From: JBGTLU01 sp041743935
GTDB lineage: Bacteria > Bacteroidota > Bacteroidia > Sphingobacteriales > Sphingobacteriaceae
Direction of reading: 5' to 3'
Assembly (NCBI GenBank): GCA_041743935.1
Contig: JBGTLU010000061.1
Coordinates: 1 to 64,000, forward strand
DNA length: 64,000 nucleotides
Shown here: positions 6,828-14,836 of the stretch, piece after piece
How the letters are laid out: every line of letters begins with the position of its first letter
How positions within the stretch are numbered: position 1 is the first letter of the stretch
Made by a program: the position numbers and the translations under genes
The notes under the pieces: generated by a model
Told to the model about the DNA's origin: nothing
The model's database searches: none
The model's input: only the letters and a program-made list of their open reading frames with translations

Positions 6828-8605
6828 TGAGTGCCATTGCCGGAATTTTTAAGCGAAACGGAGAATTGGTAACTGAGCAAGAAGTATTGGATATGCTCCA
6901 TTCCATGAGCCACAGACCAAACGATTACACTAAAGTTTGGGTAGATGGTGCGGTTGCCATTGGTTGCCGAGCCATGCATGTTACCCCCGAAAGTTTATAT
7001 GAGTTACTTCCGTATGATAATGGCAAAAACGTAATAACTGCTGATGCCCGCATTGATAACAGAGAAGAGCTTTTAGAAAAATTAAACATACCGAATCAAT
7101 CGGTCTTTTCGGTCGAAGTTTTTCGTCGTTCGTTATATAAAGAGGATGGAAAAACCTATCGCGAAGGATTAATCATTAACGAGACATGGGCCGAAATCGA
7201 GATGGCTAAAAACAACGGATTTTTACCCCTTACCGATGCCGAACTTATTTTAGCAGCCTATGAGAAATGGGGAGAAGATTGTTGCAAATACCTGTTGGGC
7301 GATTTTGCATTTGCCATATGGGATAAACAAAAACAAGAATTATTTTGTGGGAGAGATCAGGTGGGTATCAGGAGTTTTTATTATTCAACCGACATAAATT
7401 CTGTAAGCTTTTGTACAGAAATTAAAGGCTTAGCTGTGGCAAATTCTTCCGTTTTGGAAACCATTAACACAGAAAAAACGGTTTACACAGAATCACTGCG
7501 TTATGATTATTGGAAAACAATTTACGAAGATGTAAAAATTTTAAAACCAGCACATTATATATCGTTCAACAAAAAAACATTTAGTGAAAAAAAGTATTGG
7601 CAATTACATATTCGAGAAAATAATTTATACACCACAGAAGAAGCAGTTTTAAAAGATTATGGAGATTTATTGAATCAAGTCATTCAATCCAAACTACGGA
7701 GCGCATTTGAAATAGGAACCACCCTAAGTGGCGGTTTAGATTCAACCTTAATTACATTAAAGTTAAAAAAACTATTACCAACATTAAATTTTCAAACGTA
7801 TTCCATTTACATCCCTGGCGAAGACCCCCCTCACGATGATGTAAAATATTTAGATTTTATCAAACAAAACTTTTCTTTTAATTATAATTTCATCGATCCT
7901 TTTAAGGAAATATCAACCATAAAAAAGAATAACAGCAAATCCTATTTAGATGAGCCACCACACATAAGTAATGATTACATTAACGAAATGATGTTTGAAA
8001 AAGCCAAACAAACAAATGTTCGCTTATTGTTTGATGGTTATGGCGGAGATTCTACTCATCTGTATGGCGCTGAAACAAAAATTAACTGGGCGTATACTTT
8101 TAATTTTAAACGTATTTTATTGTTCTATAAATCTCAATTTACTGATAAAAGCTATCTCTGGTATTATTTTCAAACCCTAAAATATTTTATCTCTACTTGG
8201 TTAAAAATTATTAATAATCAACTATTTACCAATAAACTGTTTAACGATAAAGTGCAAACTAATTTTCCGGATTATGCAAAAAAAATCACCAAATATTTAG
8301 TCTCATCCCCTTATTTATATCACAAAGAATTCATTAAATCTGGCATGTATGCTTTATCTTTTACCAACCAAATGGATATTATTTCAAACCGATATAGCGT
8401 TAAAGTCGTATTTCCATATTTAGATATTAGACTAATGGCTTTCTGTTTGAATTTACCCTTGAGGTATAAATTTTTACACTATGAATCTAGAGGAATACAA
8501 AAATATTGGATAGAAAAACTTTCAAATAGTAAGTTTTTAAGAAGAAATACAAAAGCTACATTTGATAAATTACACAACAAAATACTTGAAAATATAAATA
8601 ATTGA
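6827..8605 (+). CDS. Lasso macrolactam synthetase (C), asparagine synthetase B-like
   Basis: 592 residues. The N-terminal half is a class II glutaminase-like domain, the C-terminal half an ATP-pyrophosphatase domain with SGGLDST at 301-307. Lasso cyclases adenylate the side-chain carboxylate of an Asp/Glu in the core and join it to the new N-terminus. The protein starts MSAIAGIF, so the Cys2 nucleophile of true glutaminases is absent, as expected for a cyclase that does not use glutamine. DGYGGD near 405-410 and the later DIRL segment are also recognisable. Residues about 92-134 form an extra segment between DNREELLEKL and LTDAELILAAYEKWGED, where relatives have a few residues. It is translationally coupled to the kinase; the stop is 28 bases before the precursor. 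Confidence 0.88.
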   Translation: MSAIAGIFKRNGELVTEQEVLDMLHSMSHRPNDYTKVWVDGAVAIGCRAMHVTPESLYELLPYDNGKNVITADARIDNREELLEKLNIPNQSVFSVEVFRRSLYKEDGKTYREGLIINETWAEIEMAKNNGFLPLTDAELILAAYEKWGEDCCKYLLGDFAFAIWDKQKQELFCGRDQVGIRSFYYSTDINSVSFCTEIKGLAVANSSVLETINTEKTVYTESLRYDYWKTIYEDVKILKPAHYISFNKKTFSEKKYWQLHIRENNLYTTEEAVLKDYGDLLNQVIQSKLRSAFEIGTTLSGGLDSTLITLKLKKLLPTLNFQTYSIYIPGEDPPHDDVKYLDFIKQNFSFNYNFIDPFKEISTIKKNNSKSYLDEPPHISNDYINEMMFEKAKQTNVRLLFDGYGGDSTHLYGAETKINWAYTFNFKRILLFYKSQFTDKSYLWYYFQTLKYFISTWLKIINNQLFTNKLFNDKVQTNFPDYAKKITKYLVSSPYLYHKEFIKSGMYALSFTNQMDIISNRYSVKVVFPYLDIRLMAFCLNLPLRYKFLHYESRGIQKYWIEKLSNSKFLRRNTKATFDKLHNKILENINN

Positions 8606-8614
8606 ATATATTTG
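8586..8614 (+). promoter_or_regulatory. Dedicated promoter of the lasso precursor
   Basis: TATATTTG at 8607-8614 is an exact TAnnTTTG -7 box starting two bases after the cyclase stop codon (8603-8605). CTTG at 8585-8588, 18 bases upstream, is a partial match to the TTTG -33 box. The start is predicted near 8620, giving a leader of about 14 nt before the precursor ATG at 8634. This would let the substrate be made in excess of the enzymes. Confidence 0.6.
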
Positions 8615-8633
8615 ACTTTTATAAATTAATGCT

Positions 8634-8750
8634 ATGAAAAAATACAACAAACCCCAAATTAAAAAACTAGGCAAATTCTCTAAATTAGTTAGAGGTGTAG
8701 GTGGTACATCAATGGATGCCGTTACAAACACCTTATTGACTATTAGTTAA
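8634..8750 (+). CDS. Lasso peptide precursor (A)
   Basis: 38 residues. The basic leader carries the lasso RRE-recognition signature Y4xxP7xI9xxxG13xF15. Cleavage is predicted after Arg20, giving the core GVGGTSMDAVTNTLLTIS (18 residues). Gly1 and Asp8 are placed for an 8-residue macrolactam ring, within the 7-9 range of the class; no other Gly-to-acid pair gives a legal ring. The residue at -2 is Val19 rather than the near-universal Thr. The last residue is Ser18 of the core, the position phosphorylated in paeninodin-type peptides. The calculated monoisotopic mass of the lasso form is about 1717.86 Da, plus 79.97 per phosphate. It lies between the cyclase and the nucleotidyltransferase and has its own promoter. 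Function is unknown; many relatives are antibacterial. Confidence 0.85.
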   Translation: MKKYNKPQIKKLGKFSKLVRGVGGTSMDAVTNTLLTIS

Positions 8751-8921
8751 ATTTACTTAGAGGTTCGTGCGTTCATTTACAGATTAAAACTTATGATCGC
8801 AATACGTTTTTAACTTTATATTAGAGTTATCAAAGAAATCCAGCCCATATTTAGCCATTTTTCGGAAGAAGAATGGCTTTTTCATATCCGTAAACTTCGA
8901 CATCATCATTTAAATCCTGTA

Positions 8922-9935
8922 TTGCTACAACAGCTGGAAAACTGTACCATAGATAGCGAAGAAATCACGCAAATTAAAAATGAACTCTATCTTGGCAGGA
9001 TGCTATTTTTATCTAAAGTGGCTGTTTTACAGAAGGTTTCGGAACAACTCGCAAATGGTTCAATACCACATGTTTTTTTAAAAGGAGCCGTTTTATCTCA
9101 GTATTTATATGGCAATCCTTATCAACGCCAATCCAATGATATTGATATTTATGTACCACCTACCTTTGTTTGGAAAAGCATTGAAGCATTAGAAAAAATA
9201 GGATTTAAACCGTTGGCAAAGTTAAACAAGCGCCAATTGGATTTTTTTCAGAAATACCGGTGGGAATTAAGCTTATATAGTGCCGAAAACAATGTGATTT
9301 TGGAAATTCATTGGAATTTAAGTTACACCACTTTACCTAAAAGACTAACACATTGGGCTCAGCCAAACTTAGAAATTGGAGATATTCAACACGTGGAAGT
9401 TAACGGCTTTAATTTGCCATTTTTAGCCAATCATCTTTTACTACCGTTTCAAATCATTAATGGATGCAGTAATTACTGGGCCCGTTATGATATTATTCTA
9501 GAATTTAACCAACTCAAAAATAAAATTGGGGCTACTGAATATAATGATATCCTTTTTCAAAAATCATTAACAGATTTTTCGGAGATGATTATTTCTAGAT
9601 ACTTAGAATTTAACAATCTAACCCTTGAAGAATTTTCTGAGCCGTTTCAATCGCAAGTAAAATCCATAGAATCAGGGGATGAAAGAAAATTAAAACAACT
9701 AATGAAATTTTGGCAACGATTTTTAACCAAAACAGAATTTAAAACTTTTGACTTAAGAAACTATGTTTACCCCAACATAGATGATGTAAAACGGTTTAAA
9801 ATTTTACCTTCATTTTCATTTTTATTTCTTGCTGGAAGAAAATTTCTTCATTTTACAGGTCTTTTTAAACCAATTTATTCTCTTTTTAAGCCTATTTTGA
9901 GAACAAGGTTAAAGAAAATAGGCTTAAAAGATTAA
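8922..9935 (+). CDS. Nucleotidyltransferase family protein of the lasso cluster
   Basis: 337 residues from TTG at 8922. Family of minimal nucleotidyltransferases (NTP_transf_5 type): FLKGAVLSQYLYG followed by QSNDIDIYV, the metal-binding DxD, then ILEIHWNLSY. Such genes accompany the HprK-like kinase in paeninodin-like lasso clusters and are thought to add further groups to the phosphorylated tail. The start is doubtful: the frame is open from 8814 and the 36 codons before 8922 look coding (FSEEEWLFHIRKLRHHHLNPV), but they contain no ATG, GTG or TTG. An in-frame ATG at 8793 is cut off by TAA at 8811. Either a rare ATT start (8820) is used or the 5' end is damaged. No gene for an exporter follows. 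Confidence 0.8.
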   Translation: MLQQLENCTIDSEEITQIKNELYLGRMLFLSKVAVLQKVSEQLANGSIPHVFLKGAVLSQYLYGNPYQRQSNDIDIYVPPTFVWKSIEALEKIGFKPLAKLNKRQLDFFQKYRWELSLYSAENNVILEIHWNLSYTTLPKRLTHWAQPNLEIGDIQHVEVNGFNLPFLANHLLLPFQIINGCSNYWARYDIILEFNQLKNKIGATEYNDILFQKSLTDFSEMIISRYLEFNNLTLEEFSEPFQSQVKSIESGDERKLKQLMKFWQRFLTKTEFKTFDLRNYVYPNIDDVKRFKILPSFSFLFLAGRKFLHFTGLFKPIYSLFKPILRTRLKKIGLKD

Positions 9936-9980
9936 ACCATTAAACATCTTCTACAATAAGCTGTTTAATCCTTAGATTAT

Positions 9981-9988
9981 TATCTTTG
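9981..9988 (+). promoter_or_regulatory. -7 box of the gcvP promoter
   Basis: TATCTTTG is an exact TAnnTTTG match 25 bases upstream of the gcvP ATG. No good TTTG is found about 20 bases further upstream; an 8-bp inverted repeat (GATTAAAC at 9930-9937, GTTTAATC at 9963-9970) occupies that region instead and overlaps the stop codon of the preceding gene. The latter could be a weak terminator or operator. Confidence 0.5.
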
Positions 9989-10013
9989 CACACTCCCAAT
10001 TTTTAATCATTAT

Positions 10014-12896
10014 ATGAAATATAAAATACAGCAAAGCGAAACTTTTGCATCTCGTCATATCGCGCCAAATCAACAAGAAACACAAGAAATGTTGGCTACT
10101 TGTGGTGCAAAATCTATTGATCAATTGATAGACGAAACAGTACCTGCCAAAATCAGATTACCCAAAGCATTGGATTTACCACCGGCAAAGTCGGAGTTTG
10201 AATACATAAATGATCTAAGAAAAATCGCATCTAAAAATAAATTATTCAAGTCCTATATCGGTTTAGGCTATTACGATTGCATCACCCCACCGGTCATCCA
10301 ACGAAATATTTTAGAAAACCCGGGATGGTACACACAATACACACCGTATCAGGCAGAAATTGCACAAGGCAGATTACAGGCCTTGTTAAATTACCAAACC
10401 ATGGTGATAGATTTAACCGGTATGGAGATTGCAAATGCCTCATTATTAGATGAAGGTACCGCTGCTGCCGAAGCCATGTTTATGCAGTATTCTCTTCGTA
10501 AAAAAGATGCAGCCAATGTATTTTTCGTTTCGGATGATGTGTTACCGCAAACCATTGATATTCTAAAAACCAGAGCCACTCCACTTGGCATTGAATTAGA
10601 AATAGGTTCACATCTTTCTGCAAACCTTACGGAAAACACGTTTGGAGCCATTGTACAATATCCAACTAAAAATGGTGAAGTGGTAGATTATACTTCATTT
10701 GCTAATTTATGTCACGAGAAAAACATTAAACTCACAGTTGCTACCGACTTATTAAGCCTTGTTATTTTAACCCCACCTGCACAATTTGGTGCCGATATTG
10801 TAGTTGGAACTTCGCAACGTTTTGGCGTACCTATGGGATATGGTGGCCCGCATGCAGCATTTTTTGCTACTAAAGACGAATACAAGCGCCAAATGCCAGG
10901 CAGAATAATTGGAGTTTCTATAGATGCGCAAGGTAACCAAGCATTACGTATGGCATTACAAACCCGCGAACAACACATCCGCAGAGATAAAGCCACCTCT
11001 AATATTTGTACAGCACAAGCATTACTAGCTATTATGGCTTCAATGTATGCCGTTTACCATGGTCCTGATGGGCTAAAACGCATTGCCGGAAGTGTTCATG
11101 CCAATACCATAAAACTAGCACAGGCAATCAGCAAGCTGGGGTATAAACAATTGAATTCGCAGTTTTTTGATACCATTGCTGTAGATGCCGGAGATAATAT
11201 TGATTCCATAAAAAAGCATGCAATAGATTGCGAAATAAATTTCCGTTACGAAAATTCTATTGTTTTTATCTCGATAGACGAAACTACAACAGAACGCGAC
11301 ATCGAAAATATAGTCTCCGTTTTTGCTAAAATAATGGACAAAAAAGCAGAAGAAGTAATACACGATGAAAGCACTTATTCTACACCAATCAAAGAAAATC
11401 TTTTACGTAAATCTGATTTTTTAACCCATCCAGTATTTAATACGCATCATTCTGAGCACGAAATGTTGCGCTACATTAAGAGTTTAGAAAACAAAGATTT
11501 ATCGTTAACCCATTCTATGATAGCATTAGGTTCGTGCACCATGAAATTAAATGCCACTACCGAAATGCTTCCTGTAACTTGGGCAGAATTTGGAAAATTA
11601 CACCCATTTGTTCCCATTGAACAAGTAAGTGGTTACTCTCAATTGTTTTATGAATTAGAGAGTTGGTTATGTGAGATTACCGGCTTTGCAGGTATGAGCT
11701 TGCAACCCAATGCAGGTGCACAGGGAGAGTATGCGGGTTTAATGGTAATTAGAGAATATTTAATTGATAAAGGAGAGGGTCATCGGAATGTAGCATTAAT
11801 TCCATCTTCGGCACACGGAACCAATCCGGCTAGTGCAGCTATGGCAGGTTTTAAAATAGTAGTAGTAAAATGCGATGAGAAAGGCAATATTGATATTACC
11901 GACTTAAAAGCAAAAGCAGAAGAGCATGCTACTGATTTAGCCGCATTGATGGTTACCTATCCATCTACCCATGGAGTGTTTGAAGAAGCAATTCAAGAAA
12001 TATGTGAAATTATCCACCAAAATGGCGGACAAGTTTACATGGATGGCGCCAACATGAATGCTCAAGTTGGATTAACTAGCCCTGCGATGATTGGTGCTGA
12101 TGTTTGTCATTTAAATCTGCATAAAACATTTTGTATACCACACGGAGGTGGTGGTCCGGGCATGGGACCAATTGGGGTTGCAAAACACCTAGTGCCATTT
12201 TTACCGGGGCATTCGGTAGTTAAAATAGGTACTAACAAAGCTATTTCAGCTGTATCAGCGGCTCCTTGGGGTAGCGCCAGTATTTTGTTGATTTCGCATG
12301 CTTACATAGCTATGATGGGTAGCCAAGGGTTGACTGATGCAACCAGATATGCTATTTTAAATGCCAACTACATCAAATCCAGATTAGAAGAACATTATCC
12401 GGTTTTATACTCGGGTAGTAATGGCAGATGTGCACATGAAATGATTTTAGATTGCCGTTCATTTAAAAACCACGGAATTGAAGTTGCCGACATAGCTAAA
12501 CGCTTAATGGACTATGGTTTCCATGCGCCAACGGTATCTTTCCCAGTACCAGGAACGGTAATGATAGAGCCAACAGAGAGCGAGCCAAAATCAGAATTAG
12601 ATCGTTTTTGCGATGCCATGATTGGTATACGTAATGAGATAACAGATATTGAGTTGGGTGTTGCTGATAAAACAGACAATGTGCTGAAAAATGCACCGCA
12701 TACTTCAGATGTGGTAACAGCCAATGAATGGAATCATGCATATACTCGCCAGAAAGCTGCATATCCATTACCTTTTGTGAAGGCTAATAAGTTTTGGCCA
12801 TCGGTATCCAGAATTAATGATACACATGGTGATAGGGTTTTAATTTGTTCTTGCCCGCCTATAGAGAGTTATGCAGATGATGTAGTTTCTGCATAA
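10014..12896 (+). CDS. gcvP: Glycine dehydrogenase (decarboxylating), P-protein
   Basis: 960 residues, a single-chain homodimer-type P-protein. It is the PLP enzyme of the glycine cleavage system: it decarboxylates glycine and passes the aminomethyl group to the lipoyl arm of GcvH. N-terminal half: SFIGLGYYD-type segment KSYIGLGYYDCITP, ATSLLDEGTAAAEAM-type segment ANASLLDEGTAAAEAM. C-terminal half: SCTMKLNATTEM, GYSQLFYELESWLCEITGF, SAHGTNPASA and NLHKTFCIPHGGGGPGMGP, in which Lys704 is the PLP lysine. gcvT and gcvH are not in the window, so the system is split over the chromosome. The upstream -7 box and the hairpin downstream suggest a single-gene transcript. Confidence 0.97.
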   Translation: MKYKIQQSETFASRHIAPNQQETQEMLATCGAKSIDQLIDETVPAKIRLPKALDLPPAKSEFEYINDLRKIASKNKLFKSYIGLGYYDCITPPVIQRNILENPGWYTQYTPYQAEIAQGRLQALLNYQTMVIDLTGMEIANASLLDEGTAAAEAMFMQYSLRKKDAANVFFVSDDVLPQTIDILKTRATPLGIELEIGSHLSANLTENTFGAIVQYPTKNGEVVDYTSFANLCHEKNIKLTVATDLLSLVILTPPAQFGADIVVGTSQRFGVPMGYGGPHAAFFATKDEYKRQMPGRIIGVSIDAQGNQALRMALQTREQHIRRDKATSNICTAQALLAIMASMYAVYHGPDGLKRIAGSVHANTIKLAQAISKLGYKQLNSQFFDTIAVDAGDNIDSIKKHAIDCEINFRYENSIVFISIDETTTERDIENIVSVFAKIMDKKAEEVIHDESTYSTPIKENLLRKSDFLTHPVFNTHHSEHEMLRYIKSLENKDLSLTHSMIALGSCTMKLNATTEMLPVTWAEFGKLHPFVPIEQVSGYSQLFYELESWLCEITGFAGMSLQPNAGAQGEYAGLMVIREYLIDKGEGHRNVALIPSSAHGTNPASAAMAGFKIVVVKCDEKGNIDITDLKAKAEEHATDLAALMVTYPSTHGVFEEAIQEICEIIHQNGGQVYMDGANMNAQVGLTSPAMIGADVCHLNLHKTFCIPHGGGGPGMGPIGVAKHLVPFLPGHSVVKIGTNKAISAVSAAPWGSASILLISHAYIAMMGSQGLTDATRYAILNANYIKSRLEEHYPVLYSGSNGRCAHEMILDCRSFKNHGIEVADIAKRLMDYGFHAPTVSFPVPGTVMIEPTESEPKSELDRFCDAMIGIRNEITDIELGVADKTDNVLKNAPHTSDVVTANEWNHAYTRQKAAYPLPFVKANKFWPSVSRINDTHGDRVLICSCPPIESYADDVVSA

Positions 12897-12916
12897 AGCT
12901 AAAATATATTTATTTT

Positions 12917-12950
12917 GAAACCTCGTATCGATGCATCGCTACGAGGTTTC
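12917..12950. terminator. Hairpin between convergent gcvP and pntB
   Basis: GAAACCTCGTA (12917-12927) and TACGAGGTTTC (12940-12950) form an 11-bp stem with a 12-base loop, centred between two convergent genes. Both flanks are A/T-rich but no long T run follows; a bidirectional terminator is the likely role. Confidence 0.65.
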
Positions 12951-12987
12951 GAATTCTATAAGCATTTAGGAAAACTTACATAAAATA

Positions 12988-14400
12988 CTAATCCATCGAT
13001 TTTAATTCTGTAACTAGTTTGCTTATGGCAGATTTTGCATCGTCAAATAGCATATTACAGTTCGGATAGCCAAACAATTCGTTATCTATACCGGCATATC
13101 CAGCGCCCATACTGCGTTTAATTACGATTACATTTTTGCTCAGTTCTACGTTCAGAACCGGCATTCCGTATATCGGGCTGGATGGATCATTTTTAGCGGC
13201 TGGGTTCACCACGTCATTGGCTCCAACCACAATTACCACATCGGTAGTAGGGAACTCCGGATTAATCTCTTCCATCTCCACTAGTTTACTGTAATCAACA
13301 TTAGATTCTGCCAATAACACATTCATGTGTCCCGGCATACGTCCAGCTACCGGATGGATGGCATATTTAACTTCTACTCCGCGCTCTTCTAATAGTGCTT
13401 CCATCTCATGGATGGCATGCTGAGCTTGCGCAACTGCCAACCCATATCCCGGCACAATGGTTACTTTTTTAGAGTAATTCATCAATACTGCTAAATCTGC
13501 TACAGATATTTCTTTGATGGTTCCGCCATCTTTAGTGGTAGCAGCAACAGCAGAAGATCCTCCACCAAAAGCCCCAAAAATAACGTTAGCTAGGGACCGA
13601 TTCATGGCATTACACATCACAACGGTAAGCAAGGTACCTGCAGAACCCACTAAAATACCACCGGTAAGCATTACCTGATTATCGTAAAGGAAACCACCAA
13701 AAGCAGCTGCAACTCCGGTGAATGAGTTAAGTAAAGAGATAACCACCGGCATATCTGCCCCACCAATTGGAATAACGAAAAGTACCCCATACAATACGGA
13801 TGCAATCAATATCATATAAAATAAAACGGCAGGGCTAATTCCAATGGGAGTAAACATTAAAATACTTAATACCGCAATGGCTATTAATAAGCCTATGTTT
13901 ATTAAGTTATAATGAGGTAAGCGAATATTTTTTTGCATGATGCCTTGCAACTTGGCATAGGCAATCATACTTCCGGTAAAGGAAACCGTACCAATTGCCA
14001 AACCGGCAATAATGGTTATGAGCATCCCGTAATTTTGCATTCCGCCATCAATATGTAATAAATGATCAAACTCAACTAAAGAAATAAGTGCAGCACAAGC
14101 ACCACCCATACCGTTGAACAAACTTACCATTTGCGGCATGGCAGTCATTTTTACTCTCATTGCTGCCAACCATCCTACTATCGTTCCTATAGCAATACCG
14201 GAAAAAATCCAAGTGTAATTACCAATGGGCTTTCCTTCCTGTTTATGCAAAAATATAGTTGCCACAATGGCTATTCCCATACCAAATGCTGCCAAGAGAT
14301 TTCCTTGTCTTGCACTTTTAGGGCCACTTAGCATTTTCAATCCGATAACAAAAAGAACCGAGGCTATGAGGTAAACTATTTGAAGTATATTTTGATCCAT
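12988..14400 (-). CDS. pntB: NAD(P) transhydrogenase subunit beta
   Basis: 470 residues. It carries about nine membrane helices (domain II) followed by the cytosolic NADP(H)-binding domain III, visible as VTIVPGYGLAVAQAQHAIHEM, GMPVLNVELSKNVIVIKRSMGAGYAGIDNELF and a C-terminal helix. With the two alpha-type subunits upstream it forms the proton-translocating transhydrogenase that drives hydride transfer from NADH to NADP+ with the proton motive force. The order on the minus strand is alpha-1, alpha-2, beta, the three-polypeptide arrangement also found in Rhodospirillum. A 115-base gap with an inverted repeat separates it from alpha-2. Confidence 0.96.
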   Translation of the reverse strand: MDQNILQIVYLIASVLFVIGLKMLSGPKSARQGNLLAAFGMGIAIVATIFLHKQEGKPIGNYTWIFSGIAIGTIVGWLAAMRVKMTAMPQMVSLFNGMGGACAALISLVEFDHLLHIDGGMQNYGMLITIIAGLAIGTVSFTGSMIAYAKLQGIMQKNIRLPHYNLINIGLLIAIAVLSILMFTPIGISPAVLFYMILIASVLYGVLFVIPIGGADMPVVISLLNSFTGVAAAFGGFLYDNQVMLTGGILVGSAGTLLTVVMCNAMNRSLANVIFGAFGGGSSAVAATTKDGGTIKEISVADLAVLMNYSKKVTIVPGYGLAVAQAQHAIHEMEALLEERGVEVKYAIHPVAGRMPGHMNVLLAESNVDYSKLVEMEEINPEFPTTDVVIVVGANDVVNPAAKNDPSSPIYGMPVLNVELSKNVIVIKRSMGAGYAGIDNELFGYPNCNMLFDDAKSAISKLVTELKSMD

Positions 14401-14416
14401 CTTTAAGAATTATAAA

Positions 14417-14513
14417 TTTTAGATGTTAAATTTTGAATGTAATTAAGTTGTTGTTTGTAAGAGTTGGTAATTTGGATTAAACAATATCATTATTCAAAAT
14501 CCAACATTTAAAA
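14417..14513. repeat. Imperfect inverted repeat inside the pnt operon
   Basis: Arms 14417-14438 and 14492-14513 are reverse complements at about 19 of 22 positions (TTTTAGATGTTAAATTTTGAAT against ATTCAAAATCCAACATTTAAAA). The word ATTCAAAAT/CAACATT is the same low-complexity vocabulary found in frame inside ileS at 36567-36601. It fills most of the gap between pntAB and pntB and could act as an intercistronic stabiliser or attenuator. Confidence 0.6.
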
Positions 14514-14515
14514 GC

Positions 14516-14824
14516 TTATTTTTTTTTCTTGAACATTTCCAACATTCTATCGGTAACTACAAAACCGCCCACCACATTTAAGGTTCCAAGAATTACCGCT
14601 AAAAAACCAAGGATTAAAACTACCCAATCGTTCGGATCGGCATGACCCATTACGATGATAGCCCCAATAATTACTACTCCGTGTATTGCATTAGCTCCAG
14701 ACATTAAAGGAGTATGCAATGCAGATGGTACTTTAGAAATAACTTCTACTCCAACAAAAATACTGAGGATGATGATGTAGATTAGTTCCATGTGTTGCCC
14801 GGCAAATGCCAATAATTCTTCCAT
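14516..14824 (-). CDS. pntAB: NAD(P) transhydrogenase subunit alpha part 2 (membrane domain)
   Basis: 102 residues with three predicted membrane helices: YIIILSIFVGVEVISKV, LMSGANAIHGVVIIGAIIV and VVLILGFLAVILGTLNVVGGFVVT. This corresponds to the small membrane part of the alpha subunit, which in Escherichia coli is fused to the C-terminus of PntA and in Rhodospirillum is a separate chain. The motif TPLMSGANAIHGV is strongly conserved. It begins 12 bases after the stop of the soluble alpha part and ends in a poly-lysine tail (FKKKK). Confidence 0.95.
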   Translation of the reverse strand: MEELLAFAGQHMELIYIIILSIFVGVEVISKVPSALHTPLMSGANAIHGVVIIGAIIVMGHADPNDWVVLILGFLAVILGTLNVVGGFVVTDRMLEMFKKKK

Positions 14825-14836
14825 ATCTATCTAAAA

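Noticed and set aside
8793..8813. Short ATG frame (MIAIRF) after the lasso precursor as a second peptide
   Set aside because: Only six residues, with no leader motif; better explained as the blocked 5' end of the nucleotidyltransferase.
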